A stretch of DNA of 64,000 nucleotides from Undibacterium pigrum (GCF_003201815.1 NZ_QJKB01000003.1:248001-312000); one strand, 5' to 3'; positions 46,160 to 58,322 are shown, numbered from the stretch's first letter. The notes: generated by a model not told the origin, from the letters alone. Program-made: numbers and translations.

Positions 46160-47359
46160 TCAGTCAGCCTGTTTGCGCAGGAAAGCTGGGATATCGTAAG
46201 TTTCCATGCCATTTTTTTCCAGGGCACGTACTGTTTCTGATGCAGATTCACGGCGCCATACTGCAGGTTTGCTCAGGCCATCAAAACCTGCGGAACCTGT
46301 TGCAGAACCGGTGCTGATGGTGGCAGATGTCATGACCGGGCTGGCCATCACGGTCTCATTGTGAGTACCAGTACGCAGCATAGGTGTTTGCACCAGCTGG
46401 ATATTTTTCTTGCCACGGCCCAGGCCAGTTGCAACTACCGTTACACGGATATCGTCACCCATGTTGTCGTCGTAAGCAATACCCTGTGCGATCGATGCAT
46501 CCGGTGCAGCAAAGGCGCGCACTGTAGACATGACTTCCTTGATCTCTTTACCTTTGAGACCGCGGCTCGCTGTGACATTCACCAGCACGCCGCGTGCACC
46601 AGACAAATCGATACCATCCAGCAGTGGAGATGCAACTGCCTGCTCAGCAGCGATGCGTGCGCGGTCAACACCAGAAGCTGTCGCCGTACCCATCATGGCC
46701 TTGCCTTGTTCGCCCATGATGGTTTTCACGTCATTGAAGTCGACGTTGATATGGCCAGGCACATTGATGATCTCGGCAATACCGGCGACGGCATTGTTCA
46801 GGACATCATCTGCATGTTGCAGCCATTCGATCATGCTGTCGTCTTCATAAATCTCTTCGAGTTTTTCGTTGAGAATGATGATGAGGGAATCGACGTGCTG
46901 AGACAAGGCTTCCAGGCCTTCGTCGGCGATGTCCATGCATTTCTGACCTTCGTAGGAAAATGGTTTGGAAACCACGGCCACGGTCAGCGCGCCCAATTCC
47001 TTGGCGACTTGCGCAACTACAGGAGCCGCACCAGTACCTGTACCACCGCCCATACCGGCAGCGATGAAGACCATGTGCGCACCGCGCAATGCGTCTTCGA
47101 TGCGGGCACGGGAATCTTCCGCCAGCTTGCGGCCGACTTCCGGTTTCATGCCAGCGCCCAGACCAGTTTCGCCGATCTGTATCACATTATTTGCTTTAGA
47201 CTGCAACAGTGCTTGTGCATCTGTGTTTGCTGCTATGAACTCAACGCCGGACACGCCTTTGTTGATCATGTGCTGAACCGCATTGCCGCCTGCGCCACCT
47301 ACGCCGACAACCTTGATTACGGTGCCTTGTGTGGCGTTATCAACCATATCGAACTCCAT
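46160..47359 (-). CDS. ftsZ: Cell division GTPase FtsZ
   Basis: 399 residues. N-terminal VIKVVGVGGAGGNAVQHMI, tubulin signature GGGTGTGAAP, T7-loop NVDFNDVKTIM, and the conserved C-terminal peptide YDIPAFLRKQAD that binds FtsA/ZipA. Two adjacent ATGs (47362, 47359) are both reachable from GGAGGAG; MEFDMVDNATQ matches the family. Preceded by a TATAAT box and a long stem-loop in the 124-base gap to ftsA. Confidence 0.98.
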   Translation of the reverse strand: MEFDMVDNATQGTVIKVVGVGGAGGNAVQHMINKGVSGVEFIAANTDAQALLQSKANNVIQIGETGLGAGMKPEVGRKLAEDSRARIEDALRGAHMVFIAAGMGGGTGTGAAPVVAQVAKELGALTVAVVSKPFSYEGQKCMDIADEGLEALSQHVDSLIIILNEKLEEIYEDDSMIEWLQHADDVLNNAVAGIAEIINVPGHINVDFNDVKTIMGEQGKAMMGTATASGVDRARIAAEQAVASPLLDGIDLSGARGVLVNVTASRGLKGKEIKEVMSTVRAFAAPDASIAQGIAYDDNMGDDIRVTVVATGLGRGKKNIQLVQTPMLRTGTHNETVMASPVMTSATISTGSATGSAGFDGLSKPAVWRRESASETVRALEKNGMETYDIPAFLRKQAD

Positions 47360-47378
47360 CATGACTCCTCCAGGTAGG

Positions 47379-47432
47379 CAGTTATCAGTCGCTAGGCATC
47401 ACCGGGATGTGACGACTAGCGACTAATAACTG
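47379..47432 (-). other. ftsZ: Long stem-loop in the ftsZ leader
   Basis: CAGTTAT-C-AGTCGCTAG (47379-47395) faces CTAGCGACT-A-ATAACTG (47416-47432): 16 paired bases with one mismatch, loop of 20 bases that itself has CATC/GATG. If transcription starts from the TATAAT at 47449-47444, this structure begins within a few bases of the 5' end and ends nine bases before the GGAGGAG. Confidence 0.65.
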
Positions 47433-47443
47433 TATATCGAACT

Positions 47444-47449
47444 ATTATA
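47444..47449 (-). promoter_or_regulatory. ftsZ: -10 box of a candidate ftsZ-proximal promoter
   Basis: Minus strand TATAAT within CATTTTATAATAG, about 85 bases before the ftsZ ATG. No strong -35; ftsZ commonly has its own promoters inside the dcw cluster. Confidence 0.5.
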
Positions 47450-47483
47450 AAATGACTACACTAAATTAGATACAAAATACAAG

Positions 47484-48716
47484 CTAAAAATTCCCTAAAA
47501 ACCACTCTTTCATGCGTTGCCAGACCGCTTTGGCCGAACCTTCTTGCCTAGTGACCAGATGACCGCGCAAATACTGCTTCTTCGCTTCCAACAACAACCC
47601 CAAAACTGTGGCATAACGCAGGCTGCGCACGACATCTGCCAACTGCCCGCTATACGCCGGCATACCTAATCTGGTCGGCTTCAAAAAGATGTCTTCGGCC
47701 ATCTCGACCATGCCCGGCATGGCAGCAGAACCACCTGTCAAAACAATGCCGGATGAGAGCACATCTTCATAACCGGATTCGCGCACCACCTGGTGCACGA
47801 GCGCAAACAATTCCTCTACACGCGGTTCTATCACTGCCGCCAAAGCCTGGCGCGACAAGGAGCGCGGGCCACGGTCACCCAGGCCAGGCACTTCCAGCGT
47901 ATCGGACGGGTCAGCCAATACCTGCTTGGCGACACCAAACCGCACCTTGATTTCTTCTGCTTCTGAAGTCGGTGTGCGCAAGGCCATGGCGATATCATTA
48001 GTGATCTGGTCACCGGCAATCGGTATTACTGCGGTATGACGTATCGCACCTTCGCTGAATACCGCCACGTCAGTGGTGCCGCCGCCGATATCAATGAGTA
48101 CCACGCCCAGTTCTTTTTCGTCCTTGGTCAGCACTGCTTCAGCCGACGCCATCGGTTGCAGGATCAAGTCAGATACTTCAAGGCCGCAACGGCGTACACA
48201 TTTGACGATGTTCTGTACTGCAGACACGGCACCGGTAACGATATGCACCTTGACTTCGAGGCGTATGCCACTCATGCCTATAGGTTCGCGCACATCGTCC
48301 TGGCTATCGACAATAAATTCCTGCGGCAAGGTATGCAGTAATTGCTGGTCAGTTGGGATGTTGACGGCCTTGGCAGTTTCTATCACGCGCGAAACGTCAG
48401 CTGCGGTGACTTCTTTATCCTTGATCGCCACCATGCCGCTGGAATTAAAGCTGCGGATATGACTACCGGCTATGCCTGTGTACACATTGCGTATCTTGCA
48501 GTCGGCCATCAACTCGGCTTCTTCCAAGGCGCGCTGTATGGATTCGACGGTCGCCTCGATATTGACGACGACACCTTTTTTCAAGCCCTTGGATTCGTGC
48601 TGGCCCAGGCCTATGACTTCATGCCTGCCGTCAGGCATGACTTCCGCCACGACCGCCACTATTTTTGAGGTGCCGATATCGAGACCAACGATCAGATTTT
48701 TAGCGTCTTTTGTCAT
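47484..48716 (-). CDS. ftsA: Cell division protein FtsA
   Basis: 410 residues of the actin-like FtsA family. ATP-binding motifs NLIVGLDIGTSKIVAVVAEV, VVLIDIGGGTTDVAVF and VLTGGSAAMPGMVEMAE, the 1C/SHS2 insertion (about 85-160), and the C-terminal amphipathic helix KAVWQRMKEWFLGNF that anchors it to the membrane. It tethers FtsZ. Its start overlaps the ftsQ stop (48713-48716). Confidence 0.97.
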   Translation of the reverse strand: MTKDAKNLIVGLDIGTSKIVAVVAEVMPDGRHEVIGLGQHESKGLKKGVVVNIEATVESIQRALEEAELMADCKIRNVYTGIAGSHIRSFNSSGMVAIKDKEVTAADVSRVIETAKAVNIPTDQQLLHTLPQEFIVDSQDDVREPIGMSGIRLEVKVHIVTGAVSAVQNIVKCVRRCGLEVSDLILQPMASAEAVLTKDEKELGVVLIDIGGGTTDVAVFSEGAIRHTAVIPIAGDQITNDIAMALRTPTSEAEEIKVRFGVAKQVLADPSDTLEVPGLGDRGPRSLSRQALAAVIEPRVEELFALVHQVVRESGYEDVLSSGIVLTGGSAAMPGMVEMAEDIFLKPTRLGMPAYSGQLADVVRSLRYATVLGLLLEAKKQYLRGHLVTRQEGSAKAVWQRMKEWFLGNF

Positions 48717-49504
48717 GTCTTTCCACTTGCTTTTGTTTGCTTTTTCGATCCGATATTACTGTGACTCGATTTGAGCGCCAGGCCATTCGGATAACGCATG
48801 TCCACACTTTCAATACTGTCTTGCAAACTGGCCAGCAGTTGCGGGTAAACTGTCATCAATTTATCTACCCTGCTCTTGAGCGTTGTTGCATCCTGCACCC
48901 TGCCCAATTGCACCTGCATGCCGTTATTCAACTTCAGACTCCAGGCATAGCGGCTGGAATAATTCACTGAATCCGGTGCCAGGTTAATTTTGGCAAACCA
49001 GTTTTTAAATTCCAGATACTGCGCCAGTACTTCTTTCTCACTACCCTCTGGACCACTCAGTGCCACCAGGTCTGTATCATCTTCAGCTTCTGCCAGGTTG
49101 GCGGTAAATACATCGCCCTTGGCAGAAATCAATTGCCCATCTTCGCCCCAGGTCCCCAGCGCCACATGCTCTTCCAAAGTGACGATGAGTTTGTTGGGCC
49201 ATTCTCTTTGCACCCTGGCTTTGCGCACCCAGGGTACGGTTTCAAACGCGGCGCGCACACTGTCCAGATTTGCGGTAAAAAAATTACCCCTGATCTTGGG
49301 TAGTGCCGTGTTCCTGATCGTGAGCGGATTGACATGCTGCAAGCCCGCACTATTACTTGCATTGCTGGCTTCCACCCGTATTACCTTCAGGGTAAAAAAC
49401 GGCCTCTGTATTACCCACCACACACCGGACAACACCAGAATGAACAACACCAGCCCAAACAGGGCATTCGCGGTATTGTTCATCAGCTTGCTGTCATGCC
49501 ACAT
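48713..49504 (-). CDS. ftsQ: Cell division protein FtsQ
   Basis: 263 residues: short cytoplasmic N-terminus, TM (about 15-32), POTRA domain starting FFTLKVIRVEASNAS...LPKIRGNFFTANLDSVRAAFETVPWVRKARVQREWPNKLIVTLEEHVALGTW. Part of the FtsQLB divisome subcomplex. AGGA precedes the ATG by six bases; overlaps ftsA by four bases. Confidence 0.96.
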   Translation of the reverse strand: MWHDSKLMNNTANALFGLVLFILVLSGVWWVIQRPFFTLKVIRVEASNASNSAGLQHVNPLTIRNTALPKIRGNFFTANLDSVRAAFETVPWVRKARVQREWPNKLIVTLEEHVALGTWGEDGQLISAKGDVFTANLAEAEDDTDLVALSGPEGSEKEVLAQYLEFKNWFAKINLAPDSVNYSSRYAWSLKLNNGMQVQLGRVQDATTLKSRVDKLMTVYPQLLASLQDSIESVDMRYPNGLALKSSHSNIGSKKQTKASGKT

Positions 49505-49516
49505 TTTTTATCCTGC

Positions 49517-50479
49517 TTATTTCTTTGCTTGCGATTTGATTTTCAAACTCGCCATTTTCAAAATTTCCACGCACAAATCTTCATAACTGATACCGACTGC
49601 CTTGGCAGCCATCGGCACCAGTGAATGCCCTGTCATGCCCGGCGAAGTATTAATTTCAATTAAAAACGGTTTGTTATCTGACTTGCGCAACAAGACATCA
49701 ACCCTGGCCCAGCCTTCGCAATCCAGTGCACGGTAGGCATCAACTGCCATCTTCCGGATGGTGTCGGTCAAATCCTGGTCCAGCACTGCAGGGCAAATGT
49801 ACTTGGTATCGTCAGTAAAATACTTATTCTGGTAATCGTAATTGCCATCGGGTGCGACGATCTCAGTAATCGGCAAGGCATACGCCTGCTCACCTTTGCC
49901 CAGTATCGCCACCGTCAGTTCACGACCTTCAACAAATTCTTCTGCCAGCACGACTTCATCAAACTGGGCAGCCAAAGCATAAGCTTCCTGCATATCGGAA
50001 TAACCGACGACCTTGGTAATACCTATTGTAGAACCCTCATGTGGCGGCTTGATGATGAGTGGCAAACCCAGTTCATCCGGCACGCGGCGCAACTCAGTCT
50101 GGCCTGTCAATACAGCATAGGCCGGTGTACTCAGGCCATAGGTTTGCCAGATGCGCTTGGTAAAAATCTTGTCCATGGCGATTGCCGACGCCATGACACC
50201 GCTGCCGGTATAAGGAATATTCAATTGTTCCAGCACACCTTGCAAGCTGCCATCTTCACCATAACGGCCATGCAGGGCGATAAAGACGCGGTCAAATTTT
50301 TCTGCTGCCAGTTCGGCGACACTGCGTTCTGCCGTGTCAAAGCCATGGGCATCTATTCCCTTGCTCAACAAAGCTTGCAAGACACCCTTGCCGGACATCA
50401 GGGAAACTTCGCGTTCAGCCGAACGCCCGCCAAACAGCACGCCTACTTTGCCCAGAGATTTCAAATTCAATTCGCTCAT
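49517..50479 (-). CDS. ddlB: D-alanine--D-alanine ligase
   Basis: 320 residues, ATP-grasp fold. [61 protein letters not shown] and the C-terminal [28 protein letters not shown] identify Ddl. It makes the D-Ala-D-Ala dipeptide for MurF. It lies in the dcw order between murC and ftsQ. Confidence 0.97.
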   Translation of the reverse strand: MSELNLKSLGKVGVLFGGRSAEREVSLMSGKGVLQALLSKGIDAHGFDTAERSVAELAAEKFDRVFIALHGRYGEDGSLQGVLEQLNIPYTGSGVMASAIAMDKIFTKRIWQTYGLSTPAYAVLTGQTELRRVPDELGLPLIIKPPHEGSTIGITKVVGYSDMQEAYALAAQFDEVVLAEEFVEGRELTVAILGKGEQAYALPITEIVAPDGNYDYQNKYFTDDTKYICPAVLDQDLTDTIRKMAVDAYRALDCEGWARVDVLLRKSDNKPFLIEINTSPGMTGHSLVPMAAKAVGISYEDLCVEILKMASLKIKSQAKK

Positions 50480-50506
50480 GATGATCTGATCACTTGTTTT
50501 CTACAT

Positions 50507-51892
50507 TTACACTGACTGCGCCAGTTTTGCCGGCACAGCATTGATGGAACCTGCGCCCATGACGATGACCACATCGCCGTCTTTCAATATTCGCACTATG
50601 CTATCCGGCATTTCCAGAATATCTTCTACAAATACTGGCTCTACCTTGCCCATGACGCGCAAGGCGCGGGACAGGGAGCGACCATCTGCTGCAAGTATCG
50701 GTGCTTCACCTGCTGCGTAGACTTCTGCCAGCACTACTGCATCTGCATCAGAAATCACTCGCACGAAATCTTCAAACAGATCGCGGGTACGGGTATAGCG
50801 ATGCGGCTGAAAAGCCAGCACCAGCCTGCGGCCTGGATAAGCACCACGCGCTGCTGCCAAAGTCGCGGCCATTTCCACAGGATGATGGCCATAGTCATCA
50901 ACCAGGGCAAAAGTACCACCGCTTGCCAGAGCGATTTCACCATAACGGGTAAAGCGACGGCCTACACCGTTGAATTCGCTCAGGGCTTTTTGCGTTGCCT
51001 CATCGCTGACGCCAACTTCACGTGCAATAGCTATCGCGGCGCAGGCATTTTGTACATTGTGCATGCCAGGCTGGTTCAGGCTGACCTGCATATTCTCATA
51101 GCCATCTTGCACTACCGTGAAATGCATCTTGCCATTGGCTGCTGTGGCATCAACTGCGCGTACATCGGCATCTGCATGAAAACCATATGTGACGATGGGC
51201 TTGGACACGAAAGGCATGATTTCACGCACATTTGCATCATCCAGGCACAAAACGGCAACACCATAGAATGGCAGGCGCTGGGTAAATTCGATGAAAGCCT
51301 GTTTCAGGCGGGCGAAGTCATGGCCATAGGTTTCCATATGGTCAGCATCGATATTGGTAATGACTTCGATGACAGGCAAGAGATTGAGGAAAGAAGCATC
51401 AGATTCATCAGCTTCTGCCACGATGAAATCGCCACTGCCCAGCTTGGCATTGGCACCGGCACTATTTAGCAAACCGCCAATAACGAACGTCGGGTCGAGA
51501 CCACCTTGCGCCAATACACTGGCAACCAGGCTGGTGGTTGTAGTCTTGCCATGGGTACCGGCAATCGCGATACCGCTTTTCAGACGCATGAGTTCTGCCA
51601 GCATCATTGCGCGTGGCACGATAGGAATATGTTTGGCGCGTGCGGCGATGACTTCAGGGTTATCGCCCTTGACTGCGGTCGATGTCACGACGGCATCTGC
51701 GCCATCAATATTTTCCGCCGCATGGCCTTGCACGACATTGGCACCCAATTGCGCCAGGCGTTTTGAAGCAGCATTGCTGCCGAGGTCAGAACCGGAAATG
51801 GTGTAACCCAGGTTCAACAAGACTTCGGCGATGCCGCTCATGCCTGATCCGCCTATGCCGACAAAATGGATGTGTTTGACTTTGTGTTTCAT
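50507..51892 (-). CDS. murC: UDP-N-acetylmuramate--L-alanine ligase
   Basis: 461 residues. [26 protein letters not shown]-loop [27 protein letters not shown] and [14 protein letters not shown] are typical of MurC, which adds L-Ala to UDP-MurNAc. It overlaps murG by four bases (ATGA). Confidence 0.97.
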   Translation of the reverse strand: MKHKVKHIHFVGIGGSGMSGIAEVLLNLGYTISGSDLGSNAASKRLAQLGANVVQGHAAENIDGADAVVTSTAVKGDNPEVIAARAKHIPIVPRAMMLAELMRLKSGIAIAGTHGKTTTTSLVASVLAQGGLDPTFVIGGLLNSAGANAKLGSGDFIVAEADESDASFLNLLPVIEVITNIDADHMETYGHDFARLKQAFIEFTQRLPFYGVAVLCLDDANVREIMPFVSKPIVTYGFHADADVRAVDATAANGKMHFTVVQDGYENMQVSLNQPGMHNVQNACAAIAIAREVGVSDEATQKALSEFNGVGRRFTRYGEIALASGGTFALVDDYGHHPVEMAATLAAARGAYPGRRLVLAFQPHRYTRTRDLFEDFVRVISDADAVVLAEVYAAGEAPILAADGRSLSRALRVMGKVEPVFVEDILEMPDSIVRILKDGDVVIVMGAGSINAVPAKLAQSV

Positions 51893-52980
51893 GCTAATGC
51901 TTCCAGAATATGGGCGATGTTGGCACTGGCTTCGCGCTGCCCGAGGGCGTAGGCTGTTTCAGCCATCGCCAGGCATTGCGCTCTGTCCAGTACTTTTAAT
52001 TTCTCTGCCAGCAAGGCTGGGCTTAATTCAGTTTGTGGCAAATGGATGGCGGCTTTTTGTCCTGCCATCCAGATGGCGTTTTCTTTTTGGTGTGAAGTAC
52101 TCGACGCCATGAAAGGCACGAGTATGCTGGCCACACCGGCAGCAGTCAGTTCAGACACGGTAATCGCACCGGCACGGCAAATCACCAGATCAGCCTCGGC
52201 ATAACGGCGCGGCATGTCGTCAATAAAATCCAGCACTTCTGCCTGCACACCAGCCTGCGCATAGCTCTGGCGCAAGGCTTCTATATGTTGTTTGCCCGAC
52301 TGATGCGTAATCACAGGACGCTGTACTTCCGGCAGCAAGGCCACCGCCTGCGGTACTGCATCATTCAATACCTTGGCACCCAGGCTGCCGCCAACTACCA
52401 GTATGCGCAAAGGGCCAGTGCGGTTTGCATAACGTGTTGCTGGTGCTGGCAATTCGCATATTTCTTTGCGTATAGGATTGCCGATGACTTCTGTTTTTTT
52501 ATCCGCATTCACCGTTGCCGATGGCAGGCCAAACAATAATTTGCTGGCGAAAGGACGCAAAGCCTTGTTCGACAACAGCAAGGCAGCATCGGCATTCATC
52601 AGCACAACCGGCTTGCCACGCAAGACTGCCATGATGCCACCAGGCACGGTCACATAACCGCCCATGCCCAATACCACGTCTGGCTGACGACGACCGATGA
52701 TGCTAAAGCAGCTAAAGAAACTCTTGAGCAACTTGAAAGCACCGCTGACCGTATGCGACAAACCCTTGCCACGCAAGCCAGAGAAATCAATATTGTCCAT
52801 GACGATATTGTGTTTGGGGACAATCTGTCCTTCCATGCCAATTTGCGTGCCCAGCCAGCTGACTTGCCAGCCGCGTTCGCGCATGATGTCGGCTATCGCC
52901 AGGCCAGGGAAAATATGTCCACCTGTGCCCGCTGCCATGATCAGCAATTTTTTTGGCATTTTTTGTATGGCCTGGCTCAT
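51889..52980 (-). CDS. murG: UDP-GlcNAc:lipid I GlcNAc transferase MurG
   Basis: 363 residues, GT28 family. [47 protein letters not shown] and [26 protein letters not shown] are the diagnostic G-loops. It converts lipid I to lipid II at the inner face of the membrane. Overlaps ftsW upstream and murC downstream by four bases each. Confidence 0.97.
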   Translation of the reverse strand: MSQAIQKMPKKLLIMAAGTGGHIFPGLAIADIMRERGWQVSWLGTQIGMEGQIVPKHNIVMDNIDFSGLRGKGLSHTVSGAFKLLKSFFSCFSIIGRRQPDVVLGMGGYVTVPGGIMAVLRGKPVVLMNADAALLLSNKALRPFASKLLFGLPSATVNADKKTEVIGNPIRKEICELPAPATRYANRTGPLRILVVGGSLGAKVLNDAVPQAVALLPEVQRPVITHQSGKQHIEALRQSYAQAGVQAEVLDFIDDMPRRYAEADLVICRAGAITVSELTAAGVASILVPFMASSTSHQKENAIWMAGQKAAIHLPQTELSPALLAEKLKVLDRAQCLAMAETAYALGQREASANIAHILEALA

Positions 52981-54194
52981 GCGCGGCCTCCACGCATCAA
53001 AACGCGGTTTTCATAATCAACACGTAACAAAATCGCCAAACCCACACAATTAATCATGACACCAGAACCACCGTAACTCATCAAAGGCAGGGTCAAACCC
53101 TTGGTAGGCAACAAGCCCAGGTTAACCCCCATATTAATAAACGCCTGCACACCTATCCAGATACCTATGCCCTTGGCCAGCAAACCGGCAAAGGTTTGAT
53201 CCAGTGCTATCGCTTGCCTGCCAATTTCAAAAGCGCGTTTCAGCAACCAGTAAAATAAAAGCACCACCGCCATGACACCAACGAATCCCAGCTCTTCTCC
53301 GATGACAGCCAGCAAAAAATCTGTGTGCGCTTCTGGCAAATAATGCAGTTTTTGTACGCTGGCACCCAGACCCACACCAAACAATTCACCACGGCCAAAG
53401 GCAATCAATGAGTGGGTCAACTGATATGCCTTGCCCAAAGCATGGTCTTCTTCAAATGGGCTGAGGTAGGCAAAAATACGCTCACGCCTCCAGGGCGACG
53501 CCAGAATAACCGCAGTAAAGATGCCAACCAGGGTTGCTGCAATCCCGCCAAACCAGACGCCGTTAATGCCACCCAAAAACAAAATACCCATGGCAATACA
53601 AACAATAACGCCAAAAGCACCCAGGTCGGGCTCCAGCAAAAGCAACAAACCAACGATACCAACTGCTGCCAGCATGGGTACGAAACCCTTGGTCAGTTTG
53701 TGCATGTATTCCTGTTTGCGCACGGTATAGTCAGCGGCATACAAAACCATGAACAACTTCATCAACTCTGATGGCTGCAAATTCAATACCTTGAAGGACA
53801 GCCAGCGTTTGGCACCGTTCACGCCTTTACCCAGGCCAGGTATCAATACAGCCACCAGCAACACCAGGGTCGCCACAAATAAATAAGGCGCATATTTTTG
53901 CCAGGTCGCAATCGGAATACGAAACACCAGCGCGCCAGCAATCAGGGATACGCCGACAAACATGGCCTGACGTATGAGGAAATGCGAATTCTTGTAATTG
54001 GCATACTTGGGTGAATCCGGCAAAGAAATGGAAGCGGAATACACCATGACCATGCCAAACAACATCAGTATCACCGTCACCCATACCAGAGGCTGGTCAT
54101 AGTCCATCATCTTGGACCTGCTGACCAGATTGGTATCCACAGGCGGCTTGCCAAATGGAGACCATCTCTGCAATGGGAGCAGCAGCTGACGCAT
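52977..54194 (-). CDS. ftsW: Peptidoglycan polymerase FtsW (SEDS family)
   Basis: 405 residues, about ten TM helices. [28 protein letters not shown] and the C-terminal [27 protein letters not shown] are SEDS hallmarks. The glycosyltransferase works with FtsI in septal wall synthesis. The ATG shares its A with the murD stop (TGATG), with GGGGAG upstream; an in-frame TTG two codons earlier is less likely. Confidence 0.96.
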   Translation of the reverse strand: MRQLLLPLQRWSPFGKPPVDTNLVSRSKMMDYDQPLVWVTVILMLFGMVMVYSASISLPDSPKYANYKNSHFLIRQAMFVGVSLIAGALVFRIPIATWQKYAPYLFVATLVLLVAVLIPGLGKGVNGAKRWLSFKVLNLQPSELMKLFMVLYAADYTVRKQEYMHKLTKGFVPMLAAVGIVGLLLLLEPDLGAFGVIVCIAMGILFLGGINGVWFGGIAATLVGIFTAVILASPWRRERIFAYLSPFEEDHALGKAYQLTHSLIAFGRGELFGVGLGASVQKLHYLPEAHTDFLLAVIGEELGFVGVMAVVLLFYWLLKRAFEIGRQAIALDQTFAGLLAKGIGIWIGVQAFINMGVNLGLLPTKGLTLPLMSYGGSGVMINCVGLAILLRVDYENRVLMRGGRA

Positions 54195-55699
54195 CAGCAA
54201 ATCTCCCCTCTTGCCAGTGCAACTTCGCGCACGGCATCAACAAACACTTCAGCGCGGTGCGCATAATTGCGGAACATGTCGAGGCTGGCGCAAGCCGGTG
54301 ACAGCAAAACGATGTCGCCATCAGCAGCCATTTCAGCTGCAGCCTGTACCGCCATTTCCAGTGTCGCGACATCGTGCAGCGGCACACCGGTAATGGTCAG
54401 TGCCTGCTGCAATTCTTCTTTGGCTTTGCCTATCAGAACGACGGCCTTGGTATAACGTTCTACCGGATCAGCCAGAGGAGAAAAATCCTGGCCTTTGCCT
54501 TCGCCACCGGCAATCAGAATAATTCGTTTGTGCAATGCGTCTGACTGTTGACCCAGACCCTTCAAAGCAGCGACAGTTGCACCAACATTCGTACCCTTGC
54601 TGTCGTCGATATAATCAACGCCGGCTATATTGGCAACCTGCTCTACTCTGTGCGGCTCACCTTTGTAATCACGCAAGCCATGCAGCAAGGGCGCAAATGA
54701 CAAACCTATGCCACGACACAAAGCCAGGGCTGCCAGGGCATTTGCCGCATTATGCTGGCCACGGATTTGCAAGGCATCAGTAGGCATCAGGCGGCTGACG
54801 ATGACCGGCATTTCTTCCACTTCTTTTTTCTTGCGGCGGCTGCTCGTCACGACAGGTGCATCTTCTGCAGGATTTGCCACTGCCAGCCAGCCCATGCCGT
54901 GCTCATTCAGCAAACCCAGATCAGCCAGATGTTTTGGTGCATCCACACCAAAGCTGACAGCATTGCCAAGCGGCTTAGCCATGGACATGACGAGTGCATC
55001 ATCACGGTTCAGGACTTGCAAAGTCTGTTCGCCAAAAATCTTTGCCTTGTCAGCACAATAAGCTTGCAGGCTGCCATGCCAGTCGAGGTGATCCTGGGTG
55101 ATATTCAAGACTGTTGCCACATCAGCTTGCAGGCTATGCGTGGTATGCAACTGGAAGCTGGACAACTCCAGCACCCAGACTTGCGGCAGGCTGTCCTGCT
55201 CCAGACATTCACGCAATACGTCAAGTACAGCCGGGCTGATATTGCCTGCGACCTTGACTGCCAAGCCGGCACGTTCTACCAGCAAACCAACCAGGCTGGT
55301 GACCGTGGTCTTGCCATTGGTGCCAGTGATGGCGATGACTTTGGGCTGGTATTCGCGCTCAGCTTTCAATACCTGCAGTGCCTGGGCAAACAACTCTATC
55401 TCGCCCCAGACCGGGATATTTTTTTCAGCCGCAACAGGTAAGAGTTCCTGCAACTCGCGCAGAGGTGACAAGCCAGGGCTGACTGCCACCAACTCAACAT
55501 CGTCCAGCAAGGCTGGGTTAAAAGCACCGCTGACAAATTCCACCTGATCTGACAATGCCTGCAATTGCGGCAACCTGTCCAGTGCTTCACGTGTATCGGC
55601 AACACGCAGGCGTGCACCGGCGCGCAATAGCCATTGGGCCATCGCCAGTCCGGTTTCACCCAGACCAAGAACCAGTACATGTTTACCTGAAAAATCCAT
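54194..55699 (-). CDS. murD: UDP-MurNAc-L-Ala--D-glutamate ligase
   Basis: 501 residues, slightly long for MurD (about 440 in E. coli). [24 protein letters not shown]-loop [28 protein letters not shown] and [18 protein letters not shown] identify it. The extra length comes mainly from an insertion around residues 280-300 ([22 protein letters not shown]) that is basic then acidic and looks like a surface loop. One-base overlap with ftsW. Confidence 0.96.
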   Translation of the reverse strand: MDFSGKHVLVLGLGETGLAMAQWLLRAGARLRVADTREALDRLPQLQALSDQVEFVSGAFNPALLDDVELVAVSPGLSPLRELQELLPVAAEKNIPVWGEIELFAQALQVLKAEREYQPKVIAITGTNGKTTVTSLVGLLVERAGLAVKVAGNISPAVLDVLRECLEQDSLPQVWVLELSSFQLHTTHSLQADVATVLNITQDHLDWHGSLQAYCADKAKIFGEQTLQVLNRDDALVMSMAKPLGNAVSFGVDAPKHLADLGLLNEHGMGWLAVANPAEDAPVVTSSRRKKKEVEEMPVIVSRLMPTDALQIRGQHNAANALAALALCRGIGLSFAPLLHGLRDYKGEPHRVEQVANIAGVDYIDDSKGTNVGATVAALKGLGQQSDALHKRIILIAGGEGKGQDFSPLADPVERYTKAVVLIGKAKEELQQALTITGVPLHDVATLEMAVQAAAEMAADGDIVLLSPACASLDMFRNYAHRAEVFVDAVREVALARGEIC

Positions 55700-55732
55700 A
55701 AACTCTATATCTATCTTTTTAACGTAACTTAT

Positions 55733-56902
55733 TTAACGTAACTTCAGTGAAGACAAACCTATCAGCACAAGCAACATGGTGATGATCCAGAAACGCACGA
55801 CAACCTGGGTTTCTTTCCAGCCTTTTTTCTCAAAGTGATGATGCAAAGGTGCCATCAACAACAAGCGACGGCCTTCGCCATATTTTCTCTTGGTATATTT
55901 GAAGTAACTGACTTGCAGCATGACGGACACGGTCTCTGCCACAAAAATCCCGCCCATGATGAACAAGACAATTTCTTGTCTGACGATGACGGCTATCGTG
56001 CCCAGTGCACCGCCAAGTGCCAATGCGCCCACATCACCCATGAAGACCTGTGCGGGGTGGGCATTAAACCAGAGGAAGGCCAGACCGGCTCCTGCCATCG
56101 CACCACAGAAAATCAGTAATTCACCAGCACCTGGTATATGCGGTATCAACAGATATTTGGAGTAACCAACATTACCCGTCAGGTAAGCAAACAGACCCAG
56201 GGCAGAACCGACCATGATGGTAGGCATGATGGCCAGACCATCGAGACCATCCGTAAAATTCACGGCATTGCTGGTACCGACGATGACGCAATAAGTCAAA
56301 GCGATAAATCCCCAGACGCCGAGGGGATAGCTAATACTTTTAAAGAAGGGCACGATCAGATCTGCCTTGGGTGGCAAATCCATATTGAAGCCGGACTGCA
56401 CCCAGGCGATAAACAATTCCAGCACTTTGGAGTTGCTTGGTGCTGAGACTGAAAACGCCAGGTAAAAAGCAGCGATCAGACCGATCAGCGATTGCCAGAA
56501 ATATTTTTCCCTGGAACGCATGCCTTCAGGGTCTTTATAAACTACCTTGCGATAATCATCGACCCAACCGACTGCACCGAACCCCAGGGTGACTATCATC
56601 ACGACCCAGATGAAACGATTACTCAAATCACCCCACAACAAAGTGGAAATACCGATGGAGATCAAAACCAGCACACCACCCATGGTAGGCGTGCCAGATT
56701 TGACCAAATGTGTTTCCATGCCATAGCTGCGCACAGCCTGGCCAACCTTGAGTCTGGTCAGCATGCGGATAACCGCTGGACCTGCAAAAATACCGATGGA
56801 GATGGCCGTCATCGTGGCAAAAACTGCGCGGAAGGTAATAAACCCGAATACGCGCAGCCAGCCTATATCCTGCTTTAACAATTCAGCCAACCAGAGCAAC
56901 AT
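55733..56902 (-). CDS. mraY: Phospho-MurNAc-pentapeptide transferase MraY
   Basis: 389 residues, ten TM helices. [29 protein letters not shown] and [22 protein letters not shown] carry the catalytic aspartates and the HHH motif of MraY, which makes lipid I. It starts one base after the murF stop. Confidence 0.97.
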   Translation of the reverse strand: MLLWLAELLKQDIGWLRVFGFITFRAVFATMTAISIGIFAGPAVIRMLTRLKVGQAVRSYGMETHLVKSGTPTMGGVLVLISIGISTLLWGDLSNRFIWVVMIVTLGFGAVGWVDDYRKVVYKDPEGMRSREKYFWQSLIGLIAAFYLAFSVSAPSNSKVLELFIAWVQSGFNMDLPPKADLIVPFFKSISYPLGVWGFIALTYCVIVGTSNAVNFTDGLDGLAIMPTIMVGSALGLFAYLTGNVGYSKYLLIPHIPGAGELLIFCGAMAGAGLAFLWFNAHPAQVFMGDVGALALGGALGTIAVIVRQEIVLFIMGGIFVAETVSVMLQVSYFKYTKRKYGEGRRLLLMAPLHHHFEKKGWKETQVVVRFWIITMLLVLIGLSSLKLR

Positions 56903-56903
56903 A

Positions 56904-58322
56904 CTAGTGATTCCCTATTATTTTTTGTTGTAATGTGTTTTTGTTTATATCGTCCGCTGCCAGAAGATGGGCGACGACTCTTTCCATTTTCATGAAACGT
57001 GAACCTTTGACCAGCACTATCGTGTCAGCCGCAGTTTGCGCGTCGAGGTTCTGGCACAGGTTTTCTACGCTGGCGAAATGCTGCGCACCTGCGCCATAGC
57101 CTTGTGCCGCATGGGCCACAAGTCCACCCAGCAAGAACAATTTTTTGATGCCACGCTGCTGGGCATACTCACCAATCTCATGATGGAATTGCGCGCCGTT
57201 TTCACCGACTTCGCCCATGTCCCCCAGCACCAGCGTGGTGTCACCACCGATTTGTGCCAGCACATCTATCGCAGCACGTACTGAATCAGGGTTGGCGTTA
57301 TAGCTGTCATCAATCACCGTCGCGCCACTATGTGCTTGCTTGCGTTGCAGGCGGCCATTCACGGGTGCAAAATTTTCCAGACCAGCGACGATGGCTTCTT
57401 TACTGACGCCTGTCGCATGGCAGCAAGCTGCAGCGGCGAGTGCATTCAAGACATTGTGCTGACCTGCCGCATTCAGACGTACTGACAAGACCTGTCCATT
57501 CAGGTTGATCTGCAGGTCGCTGCCAAACACGCTGGGCAGGTAAGTCGCATACACATCAGCATCAGGCGTCAGGCCAAAAGTAAGGGTTTTACGCTGGCCG
57601 CGTTCAGACGCAAAGGATTGCCATAAGTCTGAGTAAACATCATTAGCAGGGAATACAGCCACGCCATCATCTGGCAGGCACTGTATCGCCACGCCGTTTT
57701 CACGCGCAACTGCTTCCACGCTTTGCATGAATTCCTGGTGTTCGCGCTGGGCATTATTCACCAGGGCCACAGTGGGCATGGCGGCAGATGCCAGCAAGGC
57801 GATTTCGCCAGGATGGTTCATGCCCATTTCTATGACCGCTGCCTTGTGCCCCGCATGCAATTGCATGATGGTCAGCGGTACGCCGATTTCATTGTTCAAA
57901 TTGCCAGCGGTCGCCAAACGGCCATCTGCGCCAAAGGCTGCTGCCAATATCGAAGAAATCATTTCCTTGACGGTGGTCTTGCCATTGCTGCCTGTCACAC
58001 CAATGACGGGCAGTTTAAATTGTTGACGCCAGAAGCGCCCCACCTGCGCAAGTGCGAGTTTGCTGTCTGCTACCTGCAAAGCGGGCAGACTGAAATCTGC
58101 TGGCAGGTGTTCGGCAATCACCGCTGCTGCACCAGCGGCCGCTACTTGCGGCAGGAAATCATGGGCATCAAAATTCTCGCCGCGCAGGGCGACAAACAGA
58201 TCTCCAGCGCCAACTTTGCGGCTGTCCGTAGTCAGACCTGTTATACGGGTAATGACACCGGCATCACCTGTCAGTTGCGCCGCAGGCAGGGCAGCCTGCA
58301 ATTCCTGAAGAGTAAATTCCAT
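56904..58322 (-). CDS. murF: UDP-MurNAc-tripeptide--D-Ala-D-Ala ligase
   Basis: 472 residues. [26 protein letters not shown]-loop [52 protein letters not shown] and [18 protein letters not shown] identify MurF. It shares one base with the murE stop (TGATG). Confidence 0.97.
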   Translation of the reverse strand: MEFTLQELQAALPAAQLTGDAGVITRITGLTTDSRKVGAGDLFVALRGENFDAHDFLPQVAAAGAAAVIAEHLPADFSLPALQVADSKLALAQVGRFWRQQFKLPVIGVTGSNGKTTVKEMISSILAAAFGADGRLATAGNLNNEIGVPLTIMQLHAGHKAAVIEMGMNHPGEIALLASAAMPTVALVNNAQREHQEFMQSVEAVARENGVAIQCLPDDGVAVFPANDVYSDLWQSFASERGQRKTLTFGLTPDADVYATYLPSVFGSDLQINLNGQVLSVRLNAAGQHNVLNALAAAACCHATGVSKEAIVAGLENFAPVNGRLQRKQAHSGATVIDDSYNANPDSVRAAIDVLAQIGGDTTLVLGDMGEVGENGAQFHHEIGEYAQQRGIKKLFLLGGLVAHAAQGYGAGAQHFASVENLCQNLDAQTAADTIVLVKGSRFMKMERVVAHLLAADDINKNTLQQKIIGNH

